Source: Ophiura sarsii (Eukaryota; Echinodermata; Ophiuroidea; Amphilepidida; Ophiuridae). Taken from it: a stretch of DNA of 64,000 bases. The notes below the pieces were generated by a model. That model saw nothing but the letters and a program-made list of their open reading frames with translations. It was not told the origin of the DNA and made no database searches. Of this stretch, positions 43,245 through 54,789 are shown one piece after another. The stretch spans positions 43,931,893 to 43,995,892 of the forward strand of contig CM069447.1 in the NCBI GenBank assembly GCA_035610835.1. Direction: 5' to 3'. Position numbers and translations under genes: made by a program. Each line of letters begins with the position of its first letter. Position 1 is the first letter of the stretch.

Positions 43245-43826
43245 AAATGTGTGTACTTGTTGTCTTAAAATATATCATATCACAGAATATGTGGTATAAA
43301 AATGTGACAATTTGCGAATCGTTCCCCATCCACCCATCAAGCTTATGACCAATATTAACCGATGCATAACTTCCGAATTCAGCACCTGAGTTTCGATATG
43401 ATCAAACTATGAAAATCATGAAATTTTATATGATAAACGGCGAATGTTGGTAAACTGTTTCAGATGGTAATTAGTATATGCCTAAGTATTACTTTGATGC
43501 AAAAGAAACTGGATAATTGAGGGCGAACTCCCATACGTATCTCTCAATGCCTCTTTAATAGCTCTTGTAAATCTCCTTCAGAAAAAGGTTATAAAAACCT
43601 GTGAAATATGTTCAAACACCCCACCGGATCGGAAGGAAGACAATTTTGAGGTTTTTAATATTGTTTTTAGTGGTTTTCGAAGCCAGTTGAACATATTGAA
43701 GCTGTTGATCTATGGGATATGCAATGTGAAAATGAAACACATGATGACAATGTAAAAAGGCAATATACGAACGAGGACAGTTTTGGCGACAGGAGAATAA
43801 TTGACGCGTCAGCGTGGATATCTATT

Positions 43827-45894
43827 TTACAAGTACGTTTCGTGGGCATTTGAGCAACAGCATGTTCCATCTATAAACAAGGCACGCCACCATGTCGAAG
43901 GCGCCGGAACATCTCGTAACCTGCATCTGACAATCAGTCCAAATATCGTCTTAAAATTAGGATGTTTTTATTGCATAGATGATAGGGTTTAGGCTAGAGT
44001 TGAAAAACACCATGGCGGCCGCGTACGGGATAACTGGGTCGCTGCTATCGATGAAGAGACAGAGGGCGTACGGACTTAGGCACACAATGAAAGCAACGAC
44101 GATGTAGAACATGTTCTTCGTGATCTCCATTTCTCTGTTGGTAAAATCAATGACGTCATGGATGTGAGTTTGTCGAAATCTTCGTATTGACGCTAAAGGA
44201 CGTTTAAAAACACAGCTGAAACGTTTTTTATATGATGGCGATCTGGAATTTGGCGTGGTGAATGTTTTACGTTCACTTTCTGTGTCGCTTGTCATAGTTA
44301 TCACGGTATTGGTTTTGGTCTGAGCCTGTGTGTTAGAATGGCTTGATGGTAAAGTTTTGTCTATTGCTGATTTAGTAGTGGGAAAGCCATTTTGTACGCT
44401 GCACTCGTCAATAGGCCTACAGGATGCGCTCCCGCTAACTGTAGGAATGACAGACGATAATTCTTGATCTGTACCGCCCTCTCGTGACAGAACATCAGAA
44501 ATGTAGTCCCTGTCCGTATCTGGACGCGAGGGTTCTCCTTCACCCATTTCTGGTGCAACGGACAATGGATTATTACCGCATATTCCTTTATTCGGCGAAG
44601 ATGTTACCTCCTCACCTTTATTCGCAGTCGACGAAGTTGTTTCTTCCTCGCCAAGTTCTGGTCCAGCAGACGATGTTTGTTACTATACATATCGTTTATT
44701 TCTCTCTCAGCAGACGACGTATCATTCCGGTCTATTTCTGACATTTGCCTAGCAGACGATATTTTGTTTCCATGGCTACCGCCCACCCCTTTTTCAGCAG
44801 ACGATCTTCCATTGCCAGTGCCGCCTGTTTCTGGACATGACACTTCATTGTCGCCTTTAACTGGTCCAGCAAGATATACTTTGTTACCACAAATACGTGA
44901 ATGCTTAGCAGACGTGTCTAAAGAAGTCTCAATTTGACCCATCGATAACCCGTTCCTACATGTAACTCCTGCATTCCGTGATCCTTTATAGTCGTAATGT
45001 CCGATATTATTCAGTTTGGTATCCCGTTCGTCATCAGACATACATGACGACCCTTCCGAATTCATCGTATCTGATGGCTTATGCAAAGAATGTTTCCTCA
45101 CATGCCTAAATATCTTGACATAGGATACCACTATGACGACCATTTGTATCGGATAGATCACCATGGCCGCAAGTATATCGTACTCATCAGATCTCGAATA
45201 TCCCGAGGAACTACTACAGGTACTGTATTTTGCGTTGTAGCCAATATGTCCAAAATCCAGCAACGGCGGAATGATGGTTCCAACGAACGGCACTAGCCAA
45301 GTCAAACCTGATCCAAAGGCAAAGTCTCACTTTGGAATGGCAGATCTTTTGGAATATCTGAATGGATTTTGTGATGACGATCCATCTGATGAAAGCTATA
45401 GAAGCCAATGTGTTGACGCTACATCCGACACTGACGAATAACATCCCAGCGACTGCTGAGCACAGGGCGCCGGGTAGCGGCCAGCCGTCTTTAAGGAGCA
45501 ACGCGACGGCGTTCCACGGTAAGAACAGCGAAGTGAGAAGATCCGCCACGGCGAGATTGACCACGAATATATTGGTGACATTGCGAAGTTTTCTGGAGGC
45601 AGCGACCGACAGAATGACGAGACTGTTGCCGATAATTCCTACTATGGAGGCTGCTAATAGCAAAGTTGCTATGAAGACACGCTGTGAATAGTCATCAAAC
45701 TTGAATTCGGCGTGATCTGTACGACTAACGTTTAGAGTGGTTACGGGGGTGGTTACGGGTAAATCTGTACTATAATCCAGCACCGTGCTGAAACCCGTAT
45801 TGAAGACAGTTCTGATCTCAGTAGGGTTCGTCTCTATGTCAGTAGTAGCCACAGCCGTAGAAGTATTCTCCCATAACGTGAAACTTAACTCCAT
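43827..45894 (-). pseudogene. Class A GPCR with very long third loop, three frameshifts
   Basis: Rhodopsin-family receptor spread over three frames. Segment 1 from ATG 45894: extracellular N tail, TM1 GIIGNSLVILSVAASRKLRN, TM2 NLAVADLLTSLFLPWN, a WPLPGALC disulfide cysteine, TM3 ending SIAFIRWIV (Arg kept, acidic residue of E/DRY lost). Segment 2: TM4 TWLVPFVGTIIPPLL and TM5 YPIQMVVIVVSYVKIF. Segment 3: TM6 MFYIVVAFIVCLSPYALCLF and TM7 SSLNPIIYAIK. Breaks are one extra base at 45304-45306 (T run), one base missing or two extra at about 44672-44682, and one extra base in the A run 43975-43979. Past the last break the frame is open to 43827 and resembles the neighbouring GPCR's helix 8 and tail. 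The third intracellular loop is about 330 residues with repeated TSSA motifs. The ligand is unknown. It could be a pseudogene or homopolymer-type assembly errors. Confidence 0.8.
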
Positions 45895-46419
45895 GTTGTT
45901 ATCTGGAAAAAGGATTGTCACACAATATGTAAATATTAAAATATTTCTATCATGCACCACAGATTTGTTTATCAATCACATTTCATGTCAATATCGGTTT
46001 TGATCTAAGCCTGTCCGAAGTCCACCGGAAGTATGACCTACGATATAACAAAGGTCACAATAACGTGCACAGAGCAAATAGACAACGATGGTATGTAAAT
46101 AATGGAATTCCATAATCAAATATAACACTACAGGTGTGAGTGTAAAGGCGACATGACTTATGTCTAGACGAAAATGAAGTTTTTAAAATAATCAATCACT
46201 GATTTTTTTTGTCACCCCTCAGTCAATAGATATCTTTCGTCACCCCGCAGTAGTCAATAATGACTATGTGTAATTCACTCGTACAAATTCATTATTAATA
46301 GCGTGTGGCTCAAAACGTTTTGCCGTTTCTTATATACGCGCGCTTACAAAAAGTTAGTGATGTTGACAATACACTCAATAGCAGGCGATTAGTCCACTGT
46401 TATAAAAAAAATCACGCTT
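45895..46419. other. Upstream region of the frameshifted GPCR
   Basis: A TTTTTCCAG acceptor-like site ends about 9 bases before the ATG, so a 5' UTR exon may exist upstream. No other gene seen. Confidence 0.4.
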
Positions 46420-46582
46420 TTCACCATATTTGGAATCAACATGAGAAATGCATTACAATAAGTACAAACCTGCCTAGTATTGGTTGAGTAATCCTCGAGA
46501 TAGACCTTGAGAGATGGGAAAGGTGTCTGACAAATCTGTTTTAGGCCTATATATGGTAAAACTAATAGCCGCGTGGAAAGTG
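46420..46582. mobile_element. MITE M1, right-side partial copy
   Basis: CACCATATTTGGAATCAACA to GCCGCGTGGAAAGTG. The left end is replaced by unrelated sequence. Confidence 0.85.
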
Positions 46583-46918
46583 TTTACTCGCCTGCTGGAT
46601 TGAACAACCACTTATTTGTCTTGCTGAACAAGTCACTGCGTCGAAGGAAGCGAAATAGACTATAATGCCCTATTAAGTTACCAACCAACATTAGCGATAT
46701 TTTCGGTGGCTTTATTCCAATACAAAAGGCACGTATCACCATGATTGATGATGCATTATCTCTTATGGCCCGGGGGTGACTCCCATGTATGGAAGTGGGT
46801 GTATACATGCTATAGCGAATTCGTCTGAAAAAACCCTAAACAGGTTTGTACTTTGGAGGTGGTGCATTATGGTAGTATTAAATGCAGTGATTCATTGACC
46901 ATTTTTAATCATGGTTAA

Positions 46919-47145
46919 CGCTGTCCTAGCGGCAGGCGTCTGCAAATTTCACAAAATTATTCAAAAATGACAAATTTATTGAATTTCATCACCATATTTG
47001 GAATCACCGGGAGAAGTACATTAAGATAAGTACAAACATGCCTTGTATTTGTTCAGTATTTCGTGAGATAAGCCTTTGAAATTTGGGAAAGGTTTCTGAC
47101 AAATCTGTTTTGTATAATGGTCAAACTATAGCCGCGTGGAAAGTG
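46919..47145. mobile_element. MITE family M1, complete but diverged copy
   Basis: TTAA at 46915-46918 and 47146-47149. The left end is mutated (CGCTGTCCTAGCGGC) and the right end intact (GCCGCGTGGAAAGTG). 227 bp. Confidence 0.88.
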
Positions 47146-47481
47146 TTAAGAGGATTTTTGTAAAAAAAACACCCCCTTTCCTAAAATCGTTACTCGGCCA
47201 CTGTCGAAAATGTTTGTTTTTCTTTCTTATTGTTCGTAATACATCCCTTAAACTTGAAATGTCCCCCGGGTAACAGGTGTGTGAACCGATACTAACATTA
47301 CCTTTCGTATACCAATGCATCTGTACATCATTAGGTCTAACCATGGTCTAACATCACAATATAATTCATTGTGATTGTGAAACTGATACAAGGATGCGAT
47401 ATTATCAATTAGAACGTACTGTTTCCGTTATGAGAATGTTGTGACTTTTTGTTGTTGAAAAGACACACGATGAATATTTAA

Positions 47482-47753
47482 AGGGATACACAGTGGTGTT
47501 GAAGAAATGATTTTTTTTATAAAATGTACATCAGAATTTAAGATGAAAAATAATCGCCTTTATGCTGTTACCACTCACGAAATCGCAGCCTTATGACCAG
47601 TATGATGGCAAGGATGTCCATTAAAATTGTTATTCTACCGACTTTTGAACATTTAGTGGTACATAACTCCCTGTGTCACCGATTATTTGAATCGGAGTTC
47701 GAGTTTTTATCAACATTTAGGGCGCAGCCTCCAACACATCACCGTGTGTCCCT
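47482..47753. mobile_element. TTAA-flanked MITE family M2, copy 1
   Basis: AGGGATACACAGTG start and CACCGTGTGTCCCT end, between TTAA at 47478-47481 and 47754-47757. Shares internal CAGAATTTAAGATGA and GGGCGCAGCCTCCA with 59066-59433. Confidence 0.87.
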
Positions 47754-47757
47754 TTAA

Positions 47758-48907
47758 GTAGTAACATTTATTTATATACCACGCTGGACATTTTATCTAT
47801 ACAAACTGTTTCTAAGCCAATGAACAGATTCATATCTCGGTAAATTATTATGTGCTTGAAGTATATGTAAGGTAAAGCGTTCGAACAGCCTGTTATCAAT
47901 TATAATATGGTGCCTTGTTCAGGTCTGGTTCGGATGAATCTGCTTATTAGGGAAGGCTCGACCAGCCATGTGAATCCGGGTCATCGTGTCACAAGCGTCA
48001 TCATAATAAACAAATTAATATAGACGTGTTCCAAAGAGATCTGATTACAATATTCATTAGATGCAAATAACGCCACGTCCCTCCTCTGTCACTGCCAGAC
48101 GAAGGCATCCACAATTTCAAATTCGAATTTTGTTCCACGTTAAAATTAATTTCAAATAAACAAATCCGAATGTTTCGCGTCATATAAGAACTAAATTCTG
48201 TCATCATCAAAGCATATCAGTGCCACTCTAAATCACAATCAGCTTTTTGTTACCATTCATGTACTATTTCTGTGCCACAAATCGTGTTTTGAGCCGATAA
48301 AAACCACCACGTCTCATGTCGTCTGGTTTGCTACGAACATGATAGTGCGCCCCCTAACGAACCGTCACATGTCAATTAACGTATAGGTAGACGGGCTTGA
48401 CTTTTTCGAGATACTTGTCCCATAGTTATATAGTCCCTGGCTCGACCCACCCTTTATCTAATCACTTCCATAGTCTAATACATATCAAGTTTTCCAGTGA
48501 CATGTCCCTCCCAAAATCAAACCCGAGGCTTATAGCAACCCATCAAAAGGTTAGGTTGAGTGGCATCGATAAACCAGCATTGTTGTCCTTCAAATTATGT
48601 TGTTTCATAGTGGTATCGTCTTTGGTGTTTTAAAGGGATGTGGCATCCCAATGACTGGCATAAATACGACCTTACTATTTCCGTTCAAAAGTTCTAGCGA
48701 CCCTTCTTATTTCGTGTCAGCTAATCAAGGGAATGACATCAGAACTTGTTCATGTGGTTAATGAATGCACGCACCATATCCAACATAATTATATACGCAG
48801 GCCAACTACGATCAGCTCACTGCGCATGTTTAAAGGGGCACTGACGAAAACGCATGGCAGTGCGCCCTGGATTTTCCTGGAAATCAGGTTATTTGCACCT
48901 AACAAAC
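47758..48907. other. Intergenic stretch, no gene seen
   Basis: Short frames only. Two TTTAAAGGG-type phrases near 48633 and 48827 resemble ends of TTAA-flanked MITEs but no pair was resolved. Confidence 0.4.
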
Positions 48908-49514
48908 GTATACAGTCATCAAAAAAAAGTAACTATACAGGTAATAAATGGGCATTTAACTCTAAAAATATATATCCTACCTACAAATATTAAATTATAA
49001 AGTTGTTGAGAAATTTATCTTCTTTAATATCATGAATATGGGATACTGCACGCTAGGATCGGTTGAATATTGAAGAAGTGACAATCAAAAATGTAAGGTA
49101 AAGTCACAACTTCATTTTCACATTTTACTTTTCAACACGGGGGAGAGTATGACAGGTGGCATTTGTGTGGCGTATTGATCCATTGAAACAATACGGCCGA
49201 CTATCCAACCTGCGCATGCGCTGCATCCTCAATTGCTCTACCAGTAATTTATTGAATGTACCCGTAGCTGGGTCCGCGTGTAGAAAGAAAAATGTGAAAT
49301 TGAAAATCGGACTTCACCTTACATTTTGTCGTGTCACTTCCTCAATATTCAACCGATCCTAGCGTGCAATATCTCATATTAAAGACGATAAACTTTATAA
49401 TTCAATATTTTTAGGTAGGATATGTATTTTTAGAGTTAAAAACCCATTTATTACCTGTATAGTTACAAAAGCCCATTTATTACCTGTATAGTTACTTTTT
49501 TGATGACTGTATAC
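48908..49514. mobile_element. Foldback element, ~200-bp arms
   Basis: GTATACAGTCATCAAAAAA at the left pairs with TTTTTTGATGACTGTATAC at the right. Arms also share AACTATACAGGTAATAAATG, GGATCGGTTGAATATTGA and ATGTAAGGTAAAGTC with complements. The right arm has a doubled ~30-bp phrase (CCATTTATTACCTGTATAGT at 49444 and 49470). Confidence 0.88.
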
Positions 49515-50552
49515 TTGGGCACATACTAAATACCATCTGAAACCATTTACCTTAATTCGACTTCTATCGTGTAGAATTTCATGATTTGGTCATTTCGATG
49601 TAGATTACATCAACATTATCAGCACAGTTCGCCACATACATTTCTATCTAGCGCCTGCATTCAACCCCTTTCCCATAAATCATTACATTTCAGGGTTCCT
49701 AAGTACCTTATCTATTGAAACAATTCATTTTTTCCAAAATTCACTTTTCAAAATTCATTTTTCTCGACAATCTCTCACTAACCCTTTGAAACTCTAAAAA
49801 TTCAAGTAACCAATCAGAGTCAGGAGATGACCGGGACTATGAAATGTGCACCAGGGGTGACCGTTTGACCAATACCTGAAACGAATAATCTCAATAATGG
49901 ATATTTGCCGCATTTGCCTGTTTCCGTAATACAGATTTGTAAAAACCAGATTAAGCATTATTCCGTAATATGGGTTGAGGCTTGTTTTACTCCAACATAT
50001 CATAAGATTAAAGAGATAATGATGTATCTTAATATACTACAGTGGTAACTCAAAAGTCACGATTCTAATATTGGTTTTTATAAAATTTGAATATTTAGAA
50101 GGTGTTCGGATTTGAAAGGGCATGGCCGATACAAATTTATTTGACCTCTAGCCTATTATAGAATCCAATTCATTGCAAAAAAGAACTTTAGATCTGCGCG
50201 GTCGGACACGGAATAACCTGAGACGACACAATTAGTACCTTTAACTACGAATTTCATTTAATCAAGAATAGACTAAACATGGTTTTATACGAGATATAAA
50301 TTAAGCCAAATTATAATATTGCACATACGGTTTAAATAATATTTCAAAATTTAAGCCAAATAATTGCTGGCTTATATTTTGAAATTGCTGTAAATATTCG
50401 ACATACTGCGCAATTGCGTAAGTGTTCTCAGCGTGTCTTTCTTATTTACTTCGTTGGGGTTGCACCGTTAGATTTTCATGGGGGAGGTAGGAAGTTAGGG
50501 GGATTTTTTTTCTCTACCGCCGTAAGGTGGTTTTTTTGCGCCTCGTCAAATG
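49515..50552. other. Intergenic stretch, no gene seen
   Basis: AT-rich, no recognisable element. Confidence 0.4.
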
Positions 50553-50677
50553 GGCTGCCCTAGTTGAAATCCATACACACCCTTTGGAAGACATGCCCTT
50601 TATTATCTTCAACACAGAGGAAGATTAAGATAATGTCTTTCATTGGGGGTGTATGGATTTTATTAAATGGAATAGCC
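50553..50677. mobile_element. MITE with GGCTATTCCA-type ends, copy 2
   Basis: GGCTGCCCTAGTTGAAATCC and TTATTAAATGGAATAGCC are inverted, with internal GGGGGTGTATGGATTT. Related to 43074-43244. Confidence 0.72.
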
Positions 50678-50983
50678 TAATAAAATGTGCACACTTCCCA
50701 ATCAACGTACTAAATTGGTGATTCAGGTACGCAGAGACATCACATTGGCGGCTACTAACAAGTGAGGGTATTTTCTATGGTGCTACGACACTTAGAAATG
50801 TCTTGAACAAAACATTTTAGCCCTGTTTGAATACTTTTGTACAGATTGAATGGTATCAGCTATTTATTTGGATCACCCTGTATTGCAGGATGAGGATAGA
50901 TACCACGGAGTGAAGGACTTCCTCACTTCCGTACTGCTTCCGTGTTCTGTAACCATAACGTTTACGTTGGGGTTTAGGATCAA

Positions 50984-51155
50984 TTGTGAATGAATATTGA
51001 TTGTGAATGAATATTGATTGTGAATGAATATTGATTGTGAATGAATATTGATTGTGAATGAATATTGATTGTGAATGAATATTGATTGTGAATGAATATT
51101 GATTGTGAATGAATATTGATTGTGAATGAATATTGATTGTGAATGAATATTGATC
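50984..51155. repeat. 17-bp minisatellite, about 10 copies
   Basis: Unit GATTGTGAATGAATATT repeated almost perfectly. The minus-strand reading frame through it (HNQYSFTINIHSQ type) is an artefact of a 17-bp period, which cycles through all three frames. Confidence 0.95.
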
Positions 51156-51309
51156 AATTTAGGCTAGTTTAGAAGGGTATCGGTATACACCTAACACAAA
51201 AAGTTCCTGATCATTTGCTTTTATGTTAGCTAATTAATAATAAAATCAATAATCTGGACCGAAAATCTGATATACCGGTACGCATTAAGTGATCACATTT
51301 CAACCCCTA

Positions 51310-51950
51310 ATTTGATACCTCACTCATAGAATTAATACTAATAATAAAGTGGACATTTATAATGCGCCGGTATCCGCCGCAAGCGACGCTCATGGCGCTA
51401 TAGCCTATATTATTACGCTGCCCAGACGACGATGGCCACGCGTCCAATATGGCAACGGGAGTGCGCCATTTTGAAATATTTTGAACAGTCATCGCCCGGT
51501 TAACGATGAAAATAATTTTAAAATTAGCATTTACAACGGAGTTGTTTAGCCAACTCCAACGGTTTTGGATTCGAAAACAAAATCTTCTAACCTATGATGA
51601 ATTTTTCAAAATGATAAGATTAATATTCGTATTTACGTGTTATTCCAATTCGAATTCAAAATTTAGGTTTTGCGTGACCACCGTCGTCTGCCGCTGCCGT
51701 TATGAAACCGTCACAATCATTTCGCTTCATCAGGGCTGCCGGCTAGACGCACATCCATATCATCCCTTTATAGATTGTAATATCACCCTTTTAACAGCTA
51801 CCCAATTTCGCTTGGGTCAACGAGGCAGTTGAGACTAAGTACCTTGCCCTAGGACACAAACAAGTTGGCCACAGCGGGGCTAGAACTGACAACCTTATGA
51901 TTATGAACCCTGCACTTGATTGGATACTTTTCAAATTCGAATGGAAAAAG
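51310..51950. mobile_element. Degenerate retroelement 3' region
   Basis: CATTTATAATGCGCC at about 51355 also occurs at the 3' end of the LINE fragment at 56430. ACCTTGCCCTAGGACACAAA and GGGCTAGAACTGACAACC at about 51841-51897 resemble a 3' module frequent in marine-animal LINE/SINE families. No open frame. Family assignment is tentative. Confidence 0.45.
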
Positions 51951-52242
51951 TAGCACATTGAATTTACTATGGAATATCAGCGCTCGGTGCGTGCTACGTA
52001 GTGGGTGTGGGAGGGTGTAGGGGTGGGTGTGTGTGATACCCAAATGCATCAACATGATCAATACATGCCTGAATGCATGCGATAGCGCACAGTGTACCAT
52101 ACAACTTAATGACAACCCATAGAAAATGGAATTTGCTACAACTTATTTCATTAGGTTGTATGTTCTGTTGGTGGCGCCATTTTTAAATATGGCGGCCAAG
52201 AGGGACTTGGGGATCTATTCTAGTCAGTGTCTCTTTTCACAG

Positions 52243-53352
52243 CTATTGTCCAAGCAAGAAATTAAGCAGTCGCGACGGCTTAGGAATGTCTCCCCAACGT
52301 CGTCGTAGTATTAACACGAAAATCTGTCTAAAATCCCGATGTCTCGTGTAGATAAGAGGATTTATAGCACCATTGAACAATAGTAATGTCGCTGCGTACG
52401 GCAGGTAAGCTTCCGTACCAGGTACTGCTACGCACACTCCGTACGGAATGACGCAGAGGAGGAAGGCACAAACTACGTAAAACATGTGCTTGGCCAGAAG
52501 AAACTGTCTGCGTCGTAACCTCGCAGAAAGGTCTCGTCCGGCGTTGGTGGCGCTCATTATGTCAATTTCACGTACTTCGGCATGAATTGCAGTCTCCTGT
52601 ATGACCATGAGATTCTCATGCGATGTCGTAAAGGTTTTGACGGTCTTTTTCCCTCTTCGTATAACGTAAACCAATATGAGGGTGTATGCTAGAATCATTA
52701 CTGCCAACAGGATGCTTACGGTTGCAGCCATTATCAAGTTGTACGTCTGTGTATTTGTCAGGTTAGATTTAGCGGCGCATGAATGGTACATGTCATCGTA
52801 ACCAAACTCACCAATGCCGAAAAACGTGGGCAAGATTAGTAAGACGAATGGGACCAACCACGTGGCGATAATCCACACGCTGAAAGCACCGGAGCAGAAT
52901 TTGCGGTAATAGATCACCTGGCGAGTGCATACGAGCAGTCGCTCCACACTAATTGAGGCTAAGGTGAAGAGGCTACATCCGGTACAGAGGAATAAAACAC
53001 CCCCTGCCGCTGTACATATCCAGTCCGCGAAAGGCCAGCCATGATCAGCCGTAGACGTTAACGCCACCACATTAATTGGGATCATAAACGATGTCATCAG
53101 ATCCGCGCAACTCAAATTGAAGACAAACTCGTAGGTAGCCGATCTCAATTTACGGGATAACAGCACGGATAATATCACTAGGCTGTTTCCGCAGATGCCG
53201 ATTATTGACGTCACGAGAAGGACACAGCTGACGATCAGCCGCATGCTGTAGGTAAAATTACCGGGCAGAATGGTCGCTGAATCCTCGTCGCTGGTGTTGT
53301 AGACCGACAAAGATGTCGTCGCGGTGGCGTAGTAATCTGGTGTGGCACTCAT
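52243..53352 (-). CDS. Class A (rhodopsin-like) G protein-coupled receptor, orphan
   Basis: An intact single-exon frame of 369 residues starts MSATPDYYATATTS, with ATG in context AACAACATGA. Seven helices are seen: TM1 GICGNSLVILSVLLSRKLRS, TM2 NLSCADLMTSFMIPIN, TM3 with SISVERLLVC (ERL in place of E/DRY), TM4 WIIATWLVPFVLLILP, TM5 LLAVMILAYTLILVYVI, TM6 MFYVVCAFLLCVIPYG, TM7 FNGAINPLIYT (NPxxY). Cysteines before TM3 and in loop 2 can form the usual disulfide. N-glycosylation sequons (NTS, NFT) lie in the N tail. The third loop is short. Similarity in TM1-TM3 and after NPxxY (DFRQIFVLILRRR, then GDIP) to 43827-45894 makes the two paralogs. Melatonin/Moody-like orphan receptors are the closest style; ligand and symbol are not assignable. 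The frame runs up to 53394 only through a TTG, so ATG 53352 is chosen. Confidence 0.92.
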   Translation of the reverse strand: MSATPDYYATATTSLSVYNTSDEDSATILPGNFTYSMRLIVSCVLLVTSIIGICGNSLVILSVLLSRKLRSATYEFVFNLSCADLMTSFMIPINVVALTSTADHGWPFADWICTAAGGVLFLCTGCSLFTLASISVERLLVCTRQVIYYRKFCSGAFSVWIIATWLVPFVLLILPTFFGIGEFGYDDMYHSCAAKSNLTNTQTYNLIMAATVSILLAVMILAYTLILVYVIRRGKKTVKTFTTSHENLMVIQETAIHAEVREIDIMSATNAGRDLSARLRRRQFLLAKHMFYVVCAFLLCVIPYGVCVAVPGTEAYLPYAATLLLFNGAINPLIYTRHRDFRQIFVLILRRRWGDIPKPSRLLNFLLGQ

Positions 53353-54211
53353 GTTGTTGTTCCGATTAATTGTTTGGCAAGGCAGACGATACAAATCTAT
53401 TAGCCTCTCCCTCCGGTATCAAGTAACGATGAGACTATTGAATACCTGGAGTAGCTTCTTTTGTTGACTTGTTTTGTGGAAGATGGCACACATACGTCTT
53501 CTGAATACAAACATTTAGAACTGTTGCGAGCATGCCCCGTGGACGGATGATGACTTTGGATTTATTCAATATCTAGCTACGTATAATAATTATTGAAATT
53601 TCAAATTAATCGTGTTTAGGTAGTATCGTGTCGATGTGTGTCGACAATATAAGCTTTAATTACATGTACTAGGCCTACTTGGATGAAGATTTTCTACAGG
53701 GATTGGATTACTCACTATCGTGATTACGCATCTTTTAATACGTATAGGAAATATTGTTGATAAGCAATAACCTCTTCCTCAAGGAGATTGTGAAGGTATT
53801 TTAAAACAATACATCACGTCATCGTTACGTTTCACATTGAAATAAAACCGGAAGTAAGGTGTAGGTACCGCGTAGTCCTGCTCGGATGATTACGTAATCC
53901 CACGGTGCGTTGTTTTTTGCTTGTTTGTTTGTTGGGGATATTTTGTTAGTTTTTTGTTTGTTGGTTTGCTTTCATTCTTACTTGCTATGCTGGGTGCTTG
54001 TTTATTTAAAAATGTAAGGCTTGCTGATGTTTGTTTACGAGTCCACTGATCGTGTCGGTGAAAGAAGTGTTGAACTCTTGAATCTCCCGACAGTGAGGTG
54101 TTTATGAAATTGCGGACAGAACATGGAACCACGTGTGAATCATGTGAACTTTTGACCCTTAGGGTTCCTATAAGATGGTATCTGGCGAGAGGAGATCTCG
54201 AAATGGGTGTT
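53353..54211. other. Upstream region of the intact GPCR
   Basis: No other gene found. A promoter is expected on the minus strand but no core element could be assigned. Confidence 0.4.
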
Positions 54212-54294
54212 CCAGTATCGACCGATACTGAAACAGTAAATGCGTACCAGTATCTAGCGATACTGGCAACTTTTCCAGTATTGAACGATAATGT
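54212..54294. repeat. Cluster of CCAGTATC dyads
   Basis: Three dyads of the form CCAGTATC-N4-GATACTGG, at 54212-54230, 54247-54266 and a decayed one near 54275-54292. A GC-richer dyad (CGAGAGGAGATCTCG) lies just before, at about 54186. Confidence 0.65.
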
Positions 54295-54357
54295 TATACC
54301 AGAATCTGGGACCTAAAGTACACTTTTCCCGTTTTTTTTGTTTAAAATTACTCAAAA

Positions 54358-54714
54358 CACTCTCCAAGCGGCTTTCATTTTTACCTTACACAAAATCAGA
54401 TTTTTCAAAAACCTTTCCCAACTTTCAAAGTCTATCTCAAGAATTACTGGACAAATACTAAGCATGTTTGTACTTATTTTAATGCATTTCTCGTGTTGAT
54501 TCCAAATATGGTAACGGAGCCCGGTGGACCGCATATCATTGTTTAGAACAATAGAAACCGGCTGCAACCGCACGGAACCCCACGGAACCGACGGTTGCCG
54601 GGCGGTCGAGTTTTGATGTGCTCACTAATGAAATTCAATAAAATGTTGAAATTGTTGAAACGTTTTGTGCAATTTTGGAATGTCGTCTGCAGACGTCTGC
54701 CGCATGCAAATTGT
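54358..54714. mobile_element. MITE M1 copy with an internal insertion
   Basis: Starts CACTCTCCAAGCGGC and ends GCCGCATGCAAATTG. The consensus is interrupted at about 54513-54627 by a foreign GC-rich segment (CGGAACC repeats), after which GAAATTCAATAAAATG resumes. TTAA flanks have decayed. Confidence 0.8.
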
Positions 54715-54789
54715 TATTGAATTGTTGAATTGATTTTATTATCATTTCACAGTCGTGGCCCTAAGGCCAAATTGCATGAAATTTACATG

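Noticed and set aside
44604..44625. A splice donor (AAG-GTGAGG) near 44612 explaining the GPCR frame change
   Set aside because: The correct downstream frame is open through and upstream of this site and carries the same TSSA motifs, so a frameshift near 44672-44682 explains the data without an intron.
50873..51157. 94-codon frame with INIHSQSIF repeats
   Set aside because: Product of a 17-bp repeat read in all frames; no gene.
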